Below are positions 25,261 through 37,710 of a stretch of 64,000 nucleotides of DNA, piece by piece. A program made the translations under genes and the position numbers. Every line of letters begins with the position of its first letter. The first letter of the stretch is position 1. Source of the DNA: Eudromia elegans (Eukaryota; Chordata; Aves; Tinamiformes; Tinamidae); NCBI GenBank assembly GCA_003342815.1, contig PTEX01000024.1, forward strand, positions 3,857,517 through 3,921,516. The letters run 5' to 3'. The notes under the pieces are model-generated. The model was given only the letters and a program-made list of their open reading frames with translations. It was not told where the DNA came from and did not search any database.

Positions 25261-26399
25261 GATACCCATTTAGACATAGCAATAATATAAATAAATAGCA
25301 GCAGAAGACAAAGCTGAAACTAGAGTATCAAGAAAATGCCAGACAGCTTGATTTTATGGTTATTTAACTAGGCTTTGAGGAAGTTTACAGAGGTAAATGT
25401 GGAAGACTAACTATTAATTGCCTTACACTAATGGAAAAAATAGGGATACTGCTTGTTTGCTCTTCATAATCCAGTCTTCCAAGAGATTCACACTCTTCCA
25501 TAAAGAATGAAGAATAAGATGGCTGCAGAAGGAAGAGTAGGAAAACAAACAAACAAAAGAGCCCAGAAACTTCTCACACCATCTCCCACATGGGCTCACA
25601 GTCCAGATGACTCTGCTGCTGGTTCCCTTGGCTGCTCCTGAACTGCAGGATCCCGGCTTCCACCCTGCCCACGTGCTAAAGCGGGAGCACTGCAGAAACG
25701 ACTTCCCTGTTTGACTTGTTTGAATGAACCCCAAATCCAGCACAAATGTAGCTGAAGGATTTCGCAGATGAATTAGCTGTAAAATTTGGCTGCTACAGCC
25801 CACGATATGGTGGTACCTGTATCTCTGGGATAATACATGGGCAGATATTTCTAAGAAATGTTTTCACTGCTTTCCTTCTGTTTGGAAAATAAAACCTTGC
25901 TTATTCTCACGTGGGATTTATGTGCCACCAAACTTCAGTGATAAAACTAGAGATGTGGAACAGTGAAACATCTGCCAAAGTAAATCAGATCCTGATACGC
26001 AAAAAAAAAAAAAAAAAAAAAAAAAAGAGAGAAAAAAAGAAACAAAAACAACAAAAACAACAACCCACCTGCTTCTTGCAGGCTTTAGATTTAGTAATAA
26101 TCAGGAAAGATGTTGATCTAATGCCTGGACTTCTAATTCATACTTAACAAGCCAAATTCTTGGCAGAGCAGCTTGCAAAAGTGAAGTGAGAGGAAGGAAA
26201 TCCCTTTTCTGTATTCTTCACAAATTTCCTCACGGAGCTATCACATACTGGCAAGCAATGCCTTCCTTTTTTCAGCTCCAGCATATTAGAAGTTTTATAT
26301 TCAGGAGTCTCTGTAGCCTCTCAGAGACCAATGCTTTTGTTTTACATTCAAAAGTGAAATGAAAGGCTCATGCTTTTTTCACATAATAGGTCACAAGCA
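25261..26399. other. Non-coding stretch with long A tract
   Basis: No gene supported. The 126-codon frame at 25423-25803 (-) opens only from GTG. An A26 tract with a CAA-rich tail is at 26001-26064. Confidence 0.6.
26001..26064. repeat. A26 tract with degenerate CAA-rich tail
   Basis: 26 A (26001-26026), then GAGAG and A/CAA-rich sequence to about 26064. It looks like the poly-A end of a retrotransposed copy on the plus strand, but the upstream 100 bp matches no element I recognise. Confidence 0.9.
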
Positions 26400-26720
26400 T
26401 TTCCATATCCTTTTAAATTAATTTCCTAATTGGCAATTACTAATCCAAAAGTATTTATTAGGGGTAACATTAAGTTAAGCACTAACTAAATTGAATTATT
26501 ATCAATCTTAAGACTTGCTTGACGTTGACCTTTGTCATTGTTTTCTATTAACAGAAAGGTCATTTTTTTTACCAACATATCATTATTATTGATTTTATGC
26601 ATACATCTAGGTCAATATATTTCACAATTTAACTTCAGTGTACAGTAAAAACACTTGAATGCTTTGCTTGAAATTTGTCATTAAGGCTTATGACAAAAAC
26701 TACTGAAAAATGTATCCAAT
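26400..26720. promoter_or_regulatory. Candidate conserved element with nuclear-receptor half-sites
   Basis: TGACCTTT (26526-26533) and AAAGGTCA (26555-26562) are exact inverted copies 21 bp apart. ATCTAGGTCA at 26605-26614 fits the ROR/REV-ERB monomer consensus AWNTAGGTCA exactly. Three AGGTCA half-sites within 90 bp of AT-rich, CNE-like sequence suggest a nuclear-receptor-bound element. The words are seen; binding is inferred. Confidence 0.35.
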
Positions 26721-26766
26721 GAATCCTTTATTCTTTGTTAATTTTTGAACTCTAAATCTCTTCATA

Positions 26767-26802
26767 ATATATATGCATACATATATATGTATGCATATAT
26801 AT
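26767..26802. repeat. 36-bp perfect AT-rich palindrome
   Basis: The sequence is its own reverse complement across all 36 bases, with a TATATAT-type centre flanked by ATGCATAC and GTATGCAT. It could extrude as a cruciform; it probably arose from an AT/TG microsatellite. Confidence 0.9.
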
Positions 26803-26819
26803 AAATATTGGATTTGCTG

Positions 26820-29800
26820 AATATTCATTCACTGCTTGTATAATAAAGTGACTGTTTGTCCACGCATGACTATTTAGCCATATAAACTTATATCCAGAAT
26901 ATCTGGACCTCCTACAATGCAGTTTGAATAGAGTTAAGTTCCAATTCTTATAAATAAATATCAACCGTTTAGTTTCTTTACTTCAAGTAACCATAAATAA
27001 GCTTATTCAAGTGAGAAAATATGCATATATATTTTTCCCCCATCAATGAATACTGTTAAATATGTATTTGAATATGGTCCTAGCTGAGAGTAGCTAATAA
27101 ATTTTACCTTTCTAACTATAAACTAGATAGAAATAGGTACTTCCCAAATTAAATGCTTATTTACTTGTTTACAGTATGACAAGTTAAAAAAAAAGATTTT
27201 TCATTAAATTAGGTAAATTATGTTTAAATTAAGTCCAGTCATATCTTTAGTGCTAAGACAAGGAGTGAAACAAATAGTGAATTATCAAGAAGAATGAAAA
27301 AATCAAATAAAGTATTCCTAAGAACAATATTTAGTGTCAACATATTTGGACTAGCAAGTCAAACACTTGCCTGAGCTTTGTTACAGAGCTTAAAAACCAC
27401 CTTCCTAAGCCTGTAGTTGATGTAAAGTACTGTGGGAAATTCTTAAAATAAATGTTGTCTGAAAAAGAGCCAGACTCCTTTCTTAAACGCAGAATATTTC
27501 AACTTCATTAGATTGAAATAGTATGGGGGCATCCCAGGCATCTGTTTATGTTAGAATTGTGGACTCCACAGAAATATTCTACTGTCACTCAGTGACTTGA
27601 CTAAGCTTCTATTTTGACTTCAGGCCCCCTCTCTGCCCTTTCTCCCCCTTTTTTTAAAAATATTTTCACTTTTCAAAGCCCCTTATGCACTTTGTGCAAG
27701 TCATTCATCAGTTCTTTAAAGCAGGCATGTGGAACACAGCCTTTCTGTCCTTCAAGGTTATCTGTAAGGTGAACTCTAAAACAAGTGTAACAACTATGCA
27801 GGCATTAAATTACAATCCTGTAATTACAGTATTCTCAAAAGTTAACTAAGTGATAAAGCTCTCTAATTCCATACATATTTGTCTGGGAATTCCTGAAGCA
27901 CTAGGTCCCAAATTCAACAACGTACCTAGCCCCTTTTCTCTTATTTAGGAACATATATTTTTTTGTCATATTTAGGGCTGTATCAATATACTCTCTTGGG
28001 CACAGGATAAAAAGTATTCCTCAAAATGTATTGCTAAGGTGCTTGAGGAACTAAATCTTTCTCTGAATTCTCAAAAAAAAAAAGGATTACACGCATTACA
28101 GTAAAAAAACGAGCACAGTGAATTAAACTGTTACGTATGTAATCCTCAAAGCTGGATCTTTCATTGTCTTCAACTAGACTTGAGAGAAAAGTTCCTAAGC
28201 AAGTCTGCCTACATCCTAAGTTTTGGATGTCAGCTACCAACTGGCCTTATAAACTAATGATCTTTTGCAGCTAGAAAAAACTTATGACTGCTTAGTCTTT
28301 GGGGCTACGCACTCAGTGAACAGGGTCTTCGGAGTGACAGTGAAGCAGGAACAAGATGAGAGAGTTAATTGTATTCAGAACGTGTGATCACCTCCAGCAC
28401 CTCACAGCAAGCAGTGCTACGGGATAAATGCAGTCAAGATTAAAGGGGATATCTATCCTCTCACATTGGCTCACAGCTTGAGCTCACACTGGAAATCAAA
28501 AGCTTTGACAGCCCTGCGCCCCTGCACAAATTTAGCACAAGTTAGGAAGGAGACAACCAGAGCACAACGTGGGGAGACTTGCACAACAAGTGGAACAGCT
28601 CCAAACGGACTGAGAATAATGGACAATCTTCCTCACACTTGTATGCCCTCAAATCGCATTCCCATCTACTCCTGTCTTAGTGTAGCACAAGAACGGGAAT
28701 TCATGTAAGACAGATAATGTGGGCAGGATAGGATTGATCAGTCTGCTACCGGTGGGTGCAAAAGAAGTTTGAGCCAAGATGTGTTGACAAATTTGAGTTT
28801 TGCCCTGACCACGAGTAGTACAGACATAACAAGCTACATATGCAGACAGCAAAAATAAAAGTACAGAGGATAAACAGTGCAGTACACATAAGTCCATGCT
28901 CAACCTTGATATTAATGCAGAGTATAAACATCCAAAGAATGTGGATCTGTATTGACTCTTGCAGTATAGCTCAGGAGTTGCTAGCTTATGTGACATATAA
29001 ATATTTCTGGACTACCTCAAAAATTTTAAAACTGTGTTTTCTAGAGAGGAAGATCTGATATGCACACCAGGACTCTGATGTTCTCTTCCCTGCAAGTACT
29101 ATGTCCATCCAAAGAATGTGAGAAAAACCCAGTCCCTTGTATTCCTGTCCATCTTGAGTGGTGGGTACAGGAGGAACATTGAAATAACTTCAGTCAAAAA
29201 GTAACAAGATTGCTTTGGATAGTGGATTTTATATTTTATGGTGTGGGTAGATTAAATCACTTTAGAATGAGAAGAGATAAAGAATATCGGACAAATGTGG
29301 ACTTTTACATTATTATGAGATTTACAGTTGATCCACAGTAGTTCTTCAGTCCATTGTTGTGAGCAGTATGTAGGACACACAGTTAATCCCCCTTTTCGAT
29401 ATTATTTCTATCTTCAGCTTCTATTTGCTGCTCTATAATCAGACTTTCTGAAAACAGCTGAGTTACAGATATATTACAAAGAAACAGGGCCATGTGTTGA
29501 AGGTGCTAAAAGTATTGAAAATAAAACTTGACAGGTATGTTTTGGAAGTTGGGTCTGTAACATCATGGCAGTTAAAGGATAGCGAGCACAAAAGAACTGT
29601 ATCTGTGTCCTTATCACACAGTTTAGCTCGCTCTCAGTTTAGCCTTGGCTACAGCTTTTCCCAGCTTTCTAGGGCTCAATACAGCTGACTTTTTCTATTT
29701 CTCAGTTTGCTGAAAAGGAGATTTTTTTTCTGCTACCCAGAAGCCCATTCGCTCTACGGAGCAGCAAAGCCTCCCCTGGCATCCTGCACTCTCTGTTCTG

Positions 29801-30399
29801 AAAGGGTTTGCCAGGGTACAGGATGACACACACCAAGTCATCACATCTCCTTTTTCTCTGCCTCCAGCCTAGAAGAAGGTTTCTGCAACAACAACATTCT
29901 GTTTTTTTATTTTTATTTTTTATTTATGTGTGTTGTGTTGCTGCCACTCTGATTTAACTTGTGCCACTGACAGTGCTGCCTCACTCACCTTCCTCCTGTC
30001 AACAAGGAAGAGATTAATTCTTGGCACTGGTGGCTGCTTGTGAGTTTGTAAAGGTAAACAGTTTGGTTCTGCTCAAGTCAATTGTATTCCTTCTAGCCTA
30101 TCTAGAATTGGCGTTATTCTATGCCAATAGAATAGGCGAATGAAAACACAATGTTCTAAAACTACTTAATTGCTATTTATTTGCTACATAAATGTTTTTC
30201 ATTCTCCTACAACTCTCAGCAAGCTATTCATCATGCCTTTTTTGAGAACTACAAAACTGTTATGCACAACAGAGAGGCAAAAATTCCTCTTCATTTACAA
30301 AAGAGGACAGGGCATTTGGAGAGATGGGAAAAAGGAGGATTCCAACCCCTGCAAATGCCTTGGAAGGCTCTGAACTGAAGAGAGTGACATTTCCCTTCC
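26820..30399. other. Mostly plain non-coding DNA
   Basis: No gene supported. A 115-codon ATG frame at 28649-28996 (-) and a partly overlapping 61-codon frame are hydrophobic but show no recognised family. T-rich low complexity is at 29901-29927, and an 8-bp hairpin TATTCTAT/ATAGAATA with a 4-nt loop is at 30115-30134. Confidence 0.55.
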
Positions 30400-30660
30400 A
30401 GCAGACAACTCAATTAAACACTTTCCATTGCCATTTTCTTGGAGGAGACTTTAACCAACAATTCCATGGTTATTCTGAAGTTGTTGTCCTTTGATTTCCA
30501 ACCATTGCTTTTCATATAAATAATTACAATTTCATTTGGCCACATACAGAGAGTAATACAAGACAGAGATATTGTCTTGCATGTAAAGACTGTACATATG
30601 AGGTCTTGCAGGACCCAAATTAAAAGCCCTTCATCACAACTATTTAATTACTTTGCATAT
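30400..30660. promoter_or_regulatory. Candidate conserved non-coding block
   Basis: Homeodomain words in complex sequence, for example AATAATTACAATTTCATTTGG around 30520-30540 and TATTTAATTACTTTGCAT near 30640-30657. Texture evidence only. Confidence 0.25.
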
Positions 30661-33179
30661 GGTAGAATGACTCCTACAGCTAGAGGAAGACCAGCTCCAG
30701 AGGAGCATGGTGCTGCCCTTGTCCATGACATGGAACACCAACAACTTTAAATCTAAGGCATTTTATAAGATACTTCCACACATCGTGTCACCTTCTTGTT
30801 TCTTGTGCCATCAGTGAAGTCTGAGTTTTGACAAAGTACTGCCAACCACTCATGGGAATGAGAAAGATCCCTTAGCAGGGCTGCACCGTGCCACGAGAGG
30901 TTAAATGGTGCTGCAACTCTCAGCTAACAGAGAAAGTGAAGAGACCATCCTTGGTATTTCCTTATAATGTTCTCCCAGCCAGAGGGCAATGCCTCTGTCA
31001 CTAGCATTGATACGACTTTCCAAAAAGTCAATATGACAACAGAAGAGAACAGGGATGTAGAACTTGTTTCAAGTTTAAGGTATTTTGTCTTTGCGGCTGA
31101 CAGGCTGAAGAGAGCAGCTCCACAGGCAGCAGAAATGGGTCAAGCACTGGTGATGGGACATCACACTGTGAAGAAAAGCACTGAAGGGGAGAAGCTTTAA
31201 CATCATAAAACACAGAGGGCTTCTTTTTAATTCAGAAATGTGATTAGAGACTGAAGAATCGCTTCTAAGGTGACACAGTGAAAATGTATTTTAAGTACTA
31301 GGCAAGAGACACTTAAAAGTTTAAAAAAAGAAACATGCTGAGCATCTAGGTAATCTTGAATAAATGTTAAAGAACTGTAAACATAAACAAGATGATTTAT
31401 AATGTAAGACTATGTATAGGAAAGAGGTAATTCCTCAGCAGCCACGCGATAGGTAGTATTGGAAACAAGTAGAAATCAAGATAAAACAGACAAAGCTGCA
31501 TTTAGTAAGTTCTAAGACTTGAAAAAAATCCCTAGAAACTATGCATTCATACAAATATCAGTCCTTGTGATGAACAGATAAGATTCCCTTCTAAAACAAA
31601 TAGTTCCTTTCCTTAGCAGAGAGGAAACCTTTAAGCTACAAATCCTGACAGTCCAGCAGAGGGTAACCAAAGATTCAGGGCTTTTAATTATTCAAAAAAT
31701 GTAAAGATAGTAACCTTGTCATCCTTGACAAAGAGGAGCAGGGGAAGATCAGCAAGACAAAATGTTCCAAAGAGAATAAAAGGGCAAATTGTTCGAAGTA
31801 CATTGCAGCAAATAATAATAATAAAAAAAGTCCTAAAAGGCGCATAGAAAAAAGGCATTAAACTAAAGAAAAAATAGTCAGGATGATGTAGAGATATAAA
31901 CAGAATGCATATTTTGTAGGGCTAATGGCCTAGAAAGTGAATAGGAGGTGCCAGTGAATAGAGGCAGTGCATTAAATCCTGACACCTACTCAGTGACGCT
32001 CTTAATTTCTGCTGTTGTGCCTTAAAAGACATCCTATTTCACTGTCTTTCAGGCAGGCACTCCAGCAATAGCTTCTTGCCACTGCCATGGACTAGGTATA
32101 TCTCTGCTCCTCGCCATTTCTCCTAATTAACAACAGTAACTCTTACTGGTTTATATAGTTATTGTATTGCTAGTAGAATTGCTGCTTACTGGATGTTTTT
32201 ATCACCGCAGTTTCACCAATTGCTTTTGTCAGCAAGAGAAATATTTACACAGGGAATGACAGTCTTACTGAGTGAGTCTCCCTTCGCAGATAAAAAGGAC
32301 AAAAAAACATGACTGGTATAGGAACAAGTCCAAGGAAAAGACTCGTTCCCTTTTGCATTCTCAAGACCGCATAAAAGGTACTTTTGATCAGGCAAATTCT
32401 AAAACTAACAGGTTGGGAAAAAACAACAAAGTTTTGGAAAAGATTATGGAGAAGAGGTGGCATCATAACTAAAAATGAACCATGTCATTGAAAAATGAAC
32501 AACTATCATGCTCTAGCAACATGATTTGGCAATTTTTTTAGGAACAAACATGATTTTGAAGTGAGTTTCTATGGAAAAAAAATGCTTGACAAGCTTGAAT
32601 AAAATTGAAATCACCTTTGAATTACAAAAAAACATGTTAAATTCAAGCACACCGATCACAGGACCAGTGCTCCAAACTCCAGAATAAATTTCTCTCTACT
32701 GTGTATTTCTCCCACACACAAGATAAACAGACATTCCCTTACATACATTTATAGGGTTTTTATTGGGTGGATTGACTTCTTCCTAAGAAAATACCAGGCC
32801 ATGTTGCAACTCCTTCTGCCCAGGACAGCACAGAAGGACTGAGGAAGCCAAGCTCTACCACAGATATGCTCTTGTCAGTTCCCATGCATATGTCCTCATA
32901 GGATAGGCCACTTCTCAGAACAACAGTTCTTCTAGCTTACCTGAAACTACACAGCAAACTTCATGGAGAGGACGTCTAGAAACCTCTACACTGCTTATGC
33001 CACCCTGCACTGTACAAAAGAGGATCTTTTACATCTTTTAAAACACTTGCAGGGCACTTTGTATTCCCTTGCCAGCCTATAATATAAGTAAGAATGTCTT
33101 CCCGATAATTATTTAAAAAAACAATTTCTTAGGACTTGATTTCCAATTCAATCCCATAATAAATCTAGTAAGAAATTTA
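30661..33179. other. Non-coding stretch
   Basis: No gene, recognised repeat family or strong motif cluster. Open frames are at or below 77 codons. Confidence 0.6.
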
Positions 33180-33360
33180 TATGACTTAATTTAAAGCATC
33201 TAATTGAATGATTTAGCTTTGTGTAAATGTAATGAGCCATTCTGTAAAATCAATAACATTGTAAAGTATAAACTAAATTATTATAAATGAAAGCAATAAA
33301 AAAGGAACTCCTCTGTAGTAGAGGAGTGACACTTGATTAATGGGTCATTGTTGCAGGATG
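33180..33360. promoter_or_regulatory. Candidate conserved block with short hairpin
   Basis: Homeodomain-like words (CTAATTGAATGATT near 33201, ACTTGATTAATGGG near 33331) surround a perfect 8-bp stem ACTCCTCT/AGAGGAGT at 33307-33327 with a 5-nt loop. Function unknown. Confidence 0.25.
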
Positions 33361-36100
33361 CAAAGGAGGCAGAGATACTGGGATAAAATTTCCAAAGGTA
33401 CAAAGGGTTGTTGCTCTGCATGCATAGATCATGTATGTTAGGAATCTAAAGCAGTATCTCTACTCTTCTGTATGGAATGAATATACTCTTAAAAACATAA
33501 GCTGTTTCCATCCCATAAGCTGAAATTTAGTCCAGGTCGAGGAACTCCATAAGGAGCCTTTGACCTGATGGGACTATTTCAAGACACTTTCTTGCTCTCT
33601 ACTTTTGCACTTCATAGACAGAGGTTTGCAATTCAATAGTACCATGCAGATTTTTGAAAATACATATTCAAACCTATGAAAAATTCCTCCAAACTTTAAG
33701 CTTTACTTAAAAAGGGAGTTCTTGAGTTAAACTCCTAGGTCTAAGACAAACTATATTCAACATTTATAAATGCTGCATTTATTTTTCTTCTCCTTTCCCC
33801 TATGGAAGTACAATATATTCAGAAATCTTCACTAAAAGCTTAAAGCTTAATTACATGAATGGAAATCCATTTGCAAACATGCATAATAGTACCATATGCT
33901 TGCACTGATATATCACTGCATGCATAAGAAATTACATACATATAAATGTATATATGCAAAAATATAAGTACAATGGCAAATGTATGCATGTTAAGACATA
34001 CTATCCCATAACTATATGCTGAATACATATTCTAGATAGTACAGAATACGGAAATATTTTAAATATTATATAACCATATAGTATATATAATACATATACT
34101 TTCTATATCATATGCATGTCTATATATGCCATTTCAGAGCACAAGCAATTACTTAGCTAACAAATCCTCAGATAACAAATCCTATTAGAATTAAAACACA
34201 ACTACATTAAACATAATTAAATGTCTTCATTTCGGTATGAGTAATTCATGTACTGAGTCCACCTGATATAAACTTAAAAAATATACTGAAATGATTGAGA
34301 CCTGGGGTATAGTCTCAGGTGCAGCTTAAGTATTAAATACATAAAGCCCTGTTGCAATCAAAAGCATATCTTGTCTTAGAAGCTTCATAAAATTTATTAG
34401 CAAAGAACTAGTATGAATATACGTGATATTATATGTAATACAGATTATTACAATAATCATATATGATAATTATAATTAGATGATTACATATCACACACAC
34501 ATATAAATATATGTGATATGTAATCACATTCCATATCAGTATCACTATCTATAGTGAAATAAGTGGAGCAATTTATCTATTATTTTGTGTTTATGTTAAA
34601 AATGCTATTTACATGACAGATATTTGAACTGATGTAAAAAGCATTTCTACTCATTTTTGCCCTATAGCAAAAGTATAATGTTAATTACATTAAACATTCA
34701 AAAAACTGTTCAAAATGCCAAGACCTTGGATAGTTTTAAATGCTATTTCTGACACCCTATGTGTCAAATGTTGCCAACACCAAATGTTACCACTAGATTT
34801 GGTTTTCCTCTCCTTGGAGTGATCATTCTCTCCTAACATTCAGAACAATTTGCCTTTGCTCACCACTGCATCACCCGGAAGACGACATTTTTCTTAAAAA
34901 GAAATTAAAAGCTAATAAATACAGATATTTCAGAAAAGAGTTTTAAGTCTATGCTATCTCATTTGCAGTTTAGGGGAATATCCAATCATGGTCTTAATCA
35001 GGACTGTTCATTAACTGGCTGGGCTAGAATAGCTAGAGGTGTTTTGCCCTTAGAATTATGAGCTTGGAGAAGGGCATGAGATGAAGCATATCTTTATTCA
35101 CCACAAAGCAGAATGAAAGAGCAGCGTTTCCTTTGGTTTCTGCTCCGTTCATTCCATCTGAGTAGACACAGACCAATGACATCCTCAACAAAGAGAAAGT
35201 AACACGGAAAAAGGAAATGAAAGCTTAAGCAAGAAGAAAGGAGATGCAAAACGGATACAATAAAAACACCACAGATTATTACTGTGATAAAAATGCCAGG
35301 CCCTGCCTCCTCTCAGAAGATACCCTTCAGATATCCCACAGATATCCCTGATGAAACCCAACAGCGATCACAGCCCTGAGCCCACGTAGTGACTCACACG
35401 GCAGGAATCGCTCTCCGGAGCTGCATGATCCACAGCTTACACCAAACATGTTTGTTCTTGTAGTCAGACGATACTTCTGACTTTAAAAATAACCCAAATG
35501 CAAACTATTACATTAGTGGAAAACAGCTGTGATTAAGGAAAAAAGGAGAACGCCAAAGGCAGAAAGTGTCTCAATCTACAGTCCTACTTGGAAAGCACAG
35601 ACGAATGTGAAAAGCAAAAACATAGGTCAGCCTCAGGCCAGAACAGATTAATAGAGGGAAACAATCAATGATCTGAAAAAAGCTATGTGCAAAATCAAGC
35701 CACACTGAGTTACAGATTTATAGCCAAATCCACATCTTAAATTTGCCTCTAAAATGGACAAATGATGGAAGGCCACAAGTCTTTTTTCCAAAGGCAAAGC
35801 TGTTCACCTGCTATTATTTTTTAATAATGGTGGAAAGAGAGACATCTAGCTGCTAAAAAGAAATTAGCAGGACATAATGGAAACCCCCCAGTTTAACAGC
35901 AGCACCATGACAGTCCGCAGATGTCATCTACACAAATGGAAGTCTGTCCATGGGCAATTCAAGAAGCGCAAGGCCATCTCCAAAGTAGTGTCCAAATCCT
36001 TACATAAAAAAGGGAAAAGGATTTTCCCTGGGAAGATGACAGGTAAGGCAGTGGTGGTCACAGAAGTGGAATGGAAGGGCTTTCACTCCCAAAACTAAAA
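33361..36100. other. AT-rich non-coding stretch with AT/TG microsatellite-like DNA
   Basis: 33890-34130 and 34420-34530 are rich in TATA, ATATAC and CACACA words. The 73-codon frame at 35877-36098 (+) is basic and ends near a splice-donor-like AGGTAAGG, but matches nothing known. CAGATATCCC occurs twice at 35328-35337 and 35339-35348. Confidence 0.55.
34481..34526. repeat. Perfect 15-bp inverted repeat, 16-nt loop
   Basis: TGATTACATATCACA (34481-34495) is the exact reverse complement of TGTGATATGTAATCA (34512-34526). A related sequence, GTGATATTATATGTAAT, lies about 60 bp upstream near 34423, suggesting a small family of local inverted and direct copies. Confidence 0.9.
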
Positions 36101-36179
36101 GGAGTCTTTATTCCCACGAATGAAGATAACCAATAACCCAGCTGGAGAGAGGATGCACAAAATACGTGCACACTGAAGA

Positions 36180-36330
36180 GCAGTTGGCTCGTCCGCGCGG
36201 AGAGCTGGGAGGGCAGGCGCTACGGAGGGCAACCGCGGGCAGCTTCGCCCAGGACAGGGAACCCCAGGGAGGCTGGGAACAGGAGTGAGCGTTACCCAGG
36301 CAAAGCACGCCGGGCGGGTGCGTGTTCAGC
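36180..36330. other. Short CpG-rich patch
   Basis: About 14 CpGs in 150 bp, including CCGCGCGG at 36193-36200, in GC-rich sequence set abruptly in AT-rich DNA. CpG frequency is near that expected from base composition, so it appears largely spared methylation-driven loss. Shorter than the usual 200-bp island threshold. Confidence 0.55.
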
Positions 36331-36861
36331 AAGGACTGCCAAACAGCACTGATGCCATCTTCTGCTTCTCAGCTTTCCCTTTGTGTCAGCTTTCCCCTCT
36401 GTGAGGTCTGTTTAGCACTGGAGTGGGGATCGGCCAGCCAAAACTGCCCTAAAAGTCCCCAGAAGAGCGATCACTGACACTCACAGCTTGCAGTACCAAA
36501 CGCCATGAGCATCAATTCAACAGCCAGGGCATGCATCTTTTTCACAAAAAATTCACACATAATGTCCCATTGTAATACTTTGGAAAAATCCTAGATTGCA
36601 CAATACTAGGAAAAAAGCATTTTCTTATCAAAAATGTTTGTAATATTTCTCAGCTTTGACTAAATGATGAAAGTGTGATACCAATCAGGAAAGATGTCCA
36701 TAATGGACTGTGAAGATGTGAAGGTTGTATTTGTTATTTCAATAAGAAACAATTATGTCTTTGCAATAGTGAATAGTCCAAAGCCTGAATCTCTGAAACT
36801 CTTTTCACAGATTTGAAGCTCAGTGATAAAGAAAACAGTTTTAATACATTATCTCACAGAT

Positions 36862-36887
36862 TTATTATTCTACCTTATTATTCTACC
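36862..36887. repeat. Perfect 13-bp tandem duplication
   Basis: TTATTATTCTACC occurs twice head to tail without a mismatch, suggesting a recent slippage event. Confidence 0.95.
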
Positions 36888-37231
36888 TAGCTGTTCAACA
36901 AACACCTGGAAGTCTGAAGCAGTCTTTAGAGTATCTGTTGTTTACAAATTTTGTGTTCAGTGACGACTTGGAAGAATTTTCCATGTATGATGTATACTAA
37001 TGGGTACATTAGTACAAGCATCAACTCCTACCATCACTTCCAAACCATTCATTCCAGAAGGATTGCAATTTAAGAACATGCCTAATTCAAATGAAATCAA
37101 GAATACTAGGCGAGACATAATGAGCTTTGGCTATAACTGATATATAGCGAGAGGCATGTCTTTTTAAGATAGCCCTACTGTGGATTGAAAGGCATGATCA
37201 AATGTGGAGAACGCTATATGTTAAGAGACAG

Positions 37232-37247
37232 AAAAAAAAAAAAAAAA
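37232..37247. repeat. A16 homopolymer
   Basis: Run of 16 A with no element body attached. Confidence 0.95.
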
Positions 37248-37429
37248 GGGCTGCAAATTACTAAATTGCCAAGGACTATGAAAAGAAGTCAATAAAAGAG
37301 CAATATGAAGAGCTGAAGCATTCCTTGCTTCCTGATCCTGTGGTTACAGAACACAGATCCTCCTGTCTCCAGACAGAAGTTGCATTTTCTTAACTTCAAG
37401 CAAAAAATGCGTAAGATGATAATTCAAAA

Positions 37430-37710
37430 AACGTGAGAGCGCTAAGTTGCCTAAGAGTGAAATGAGCGGACACTGGTCTCCTCTCGCTGGCTACTGCACG
37501 CTTAATGAAGTGTCCGGGATGCTGGGAGAGCTCGGGCAGCGTGATCTCATTGTTGTCGTGGCCTGTTTGCTTGCTGTGAATTATTGTTTTATTTGGCTTT
37601 TGTTTCTGAGCTGCTTCCCTGGTCTGCTGGGCAGACGGATGCTGCTGGATTGTGTTTATGAGCCTGTAAATGATTGGGGAGCTGCTGCTCCAACATAAGA
37701 GATTATGCGA
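37430..37710. promoter_or_regulatory. Candidate conserved non-coding element
   Basis: A clearly bounded block of complex sequence between AT-rich flanks, with homeodomain/forkhead-like words GTGAATTATTGTTTTATTTG (37576-37595) and TGTAAATGATTGG (37666-37678). An 83-codon frame (37447-37698, +) spans it, but the first codon is not ATG and the product matches no protein I know. The texture is that of a vertebrate developmental enhancer. Confidence 0.4.

Larger units (their letters stand above)
36331..37429. other. AT-rich non-coding stretch
   Basis: No gene. A perfect 13-bp tandem duplication is at 36862-36887 and an A16 run at 37232-37247. Confidence 0.6.

Noticed and set aside
35877..36098. 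Basic 73-codon frame with a VEWKG word that recalls chromodomains
   Set aside because: Only five residues match and the rest of the chromodomain pattern is absent. The donor-like AGGTAAGG alone does not make an exon.
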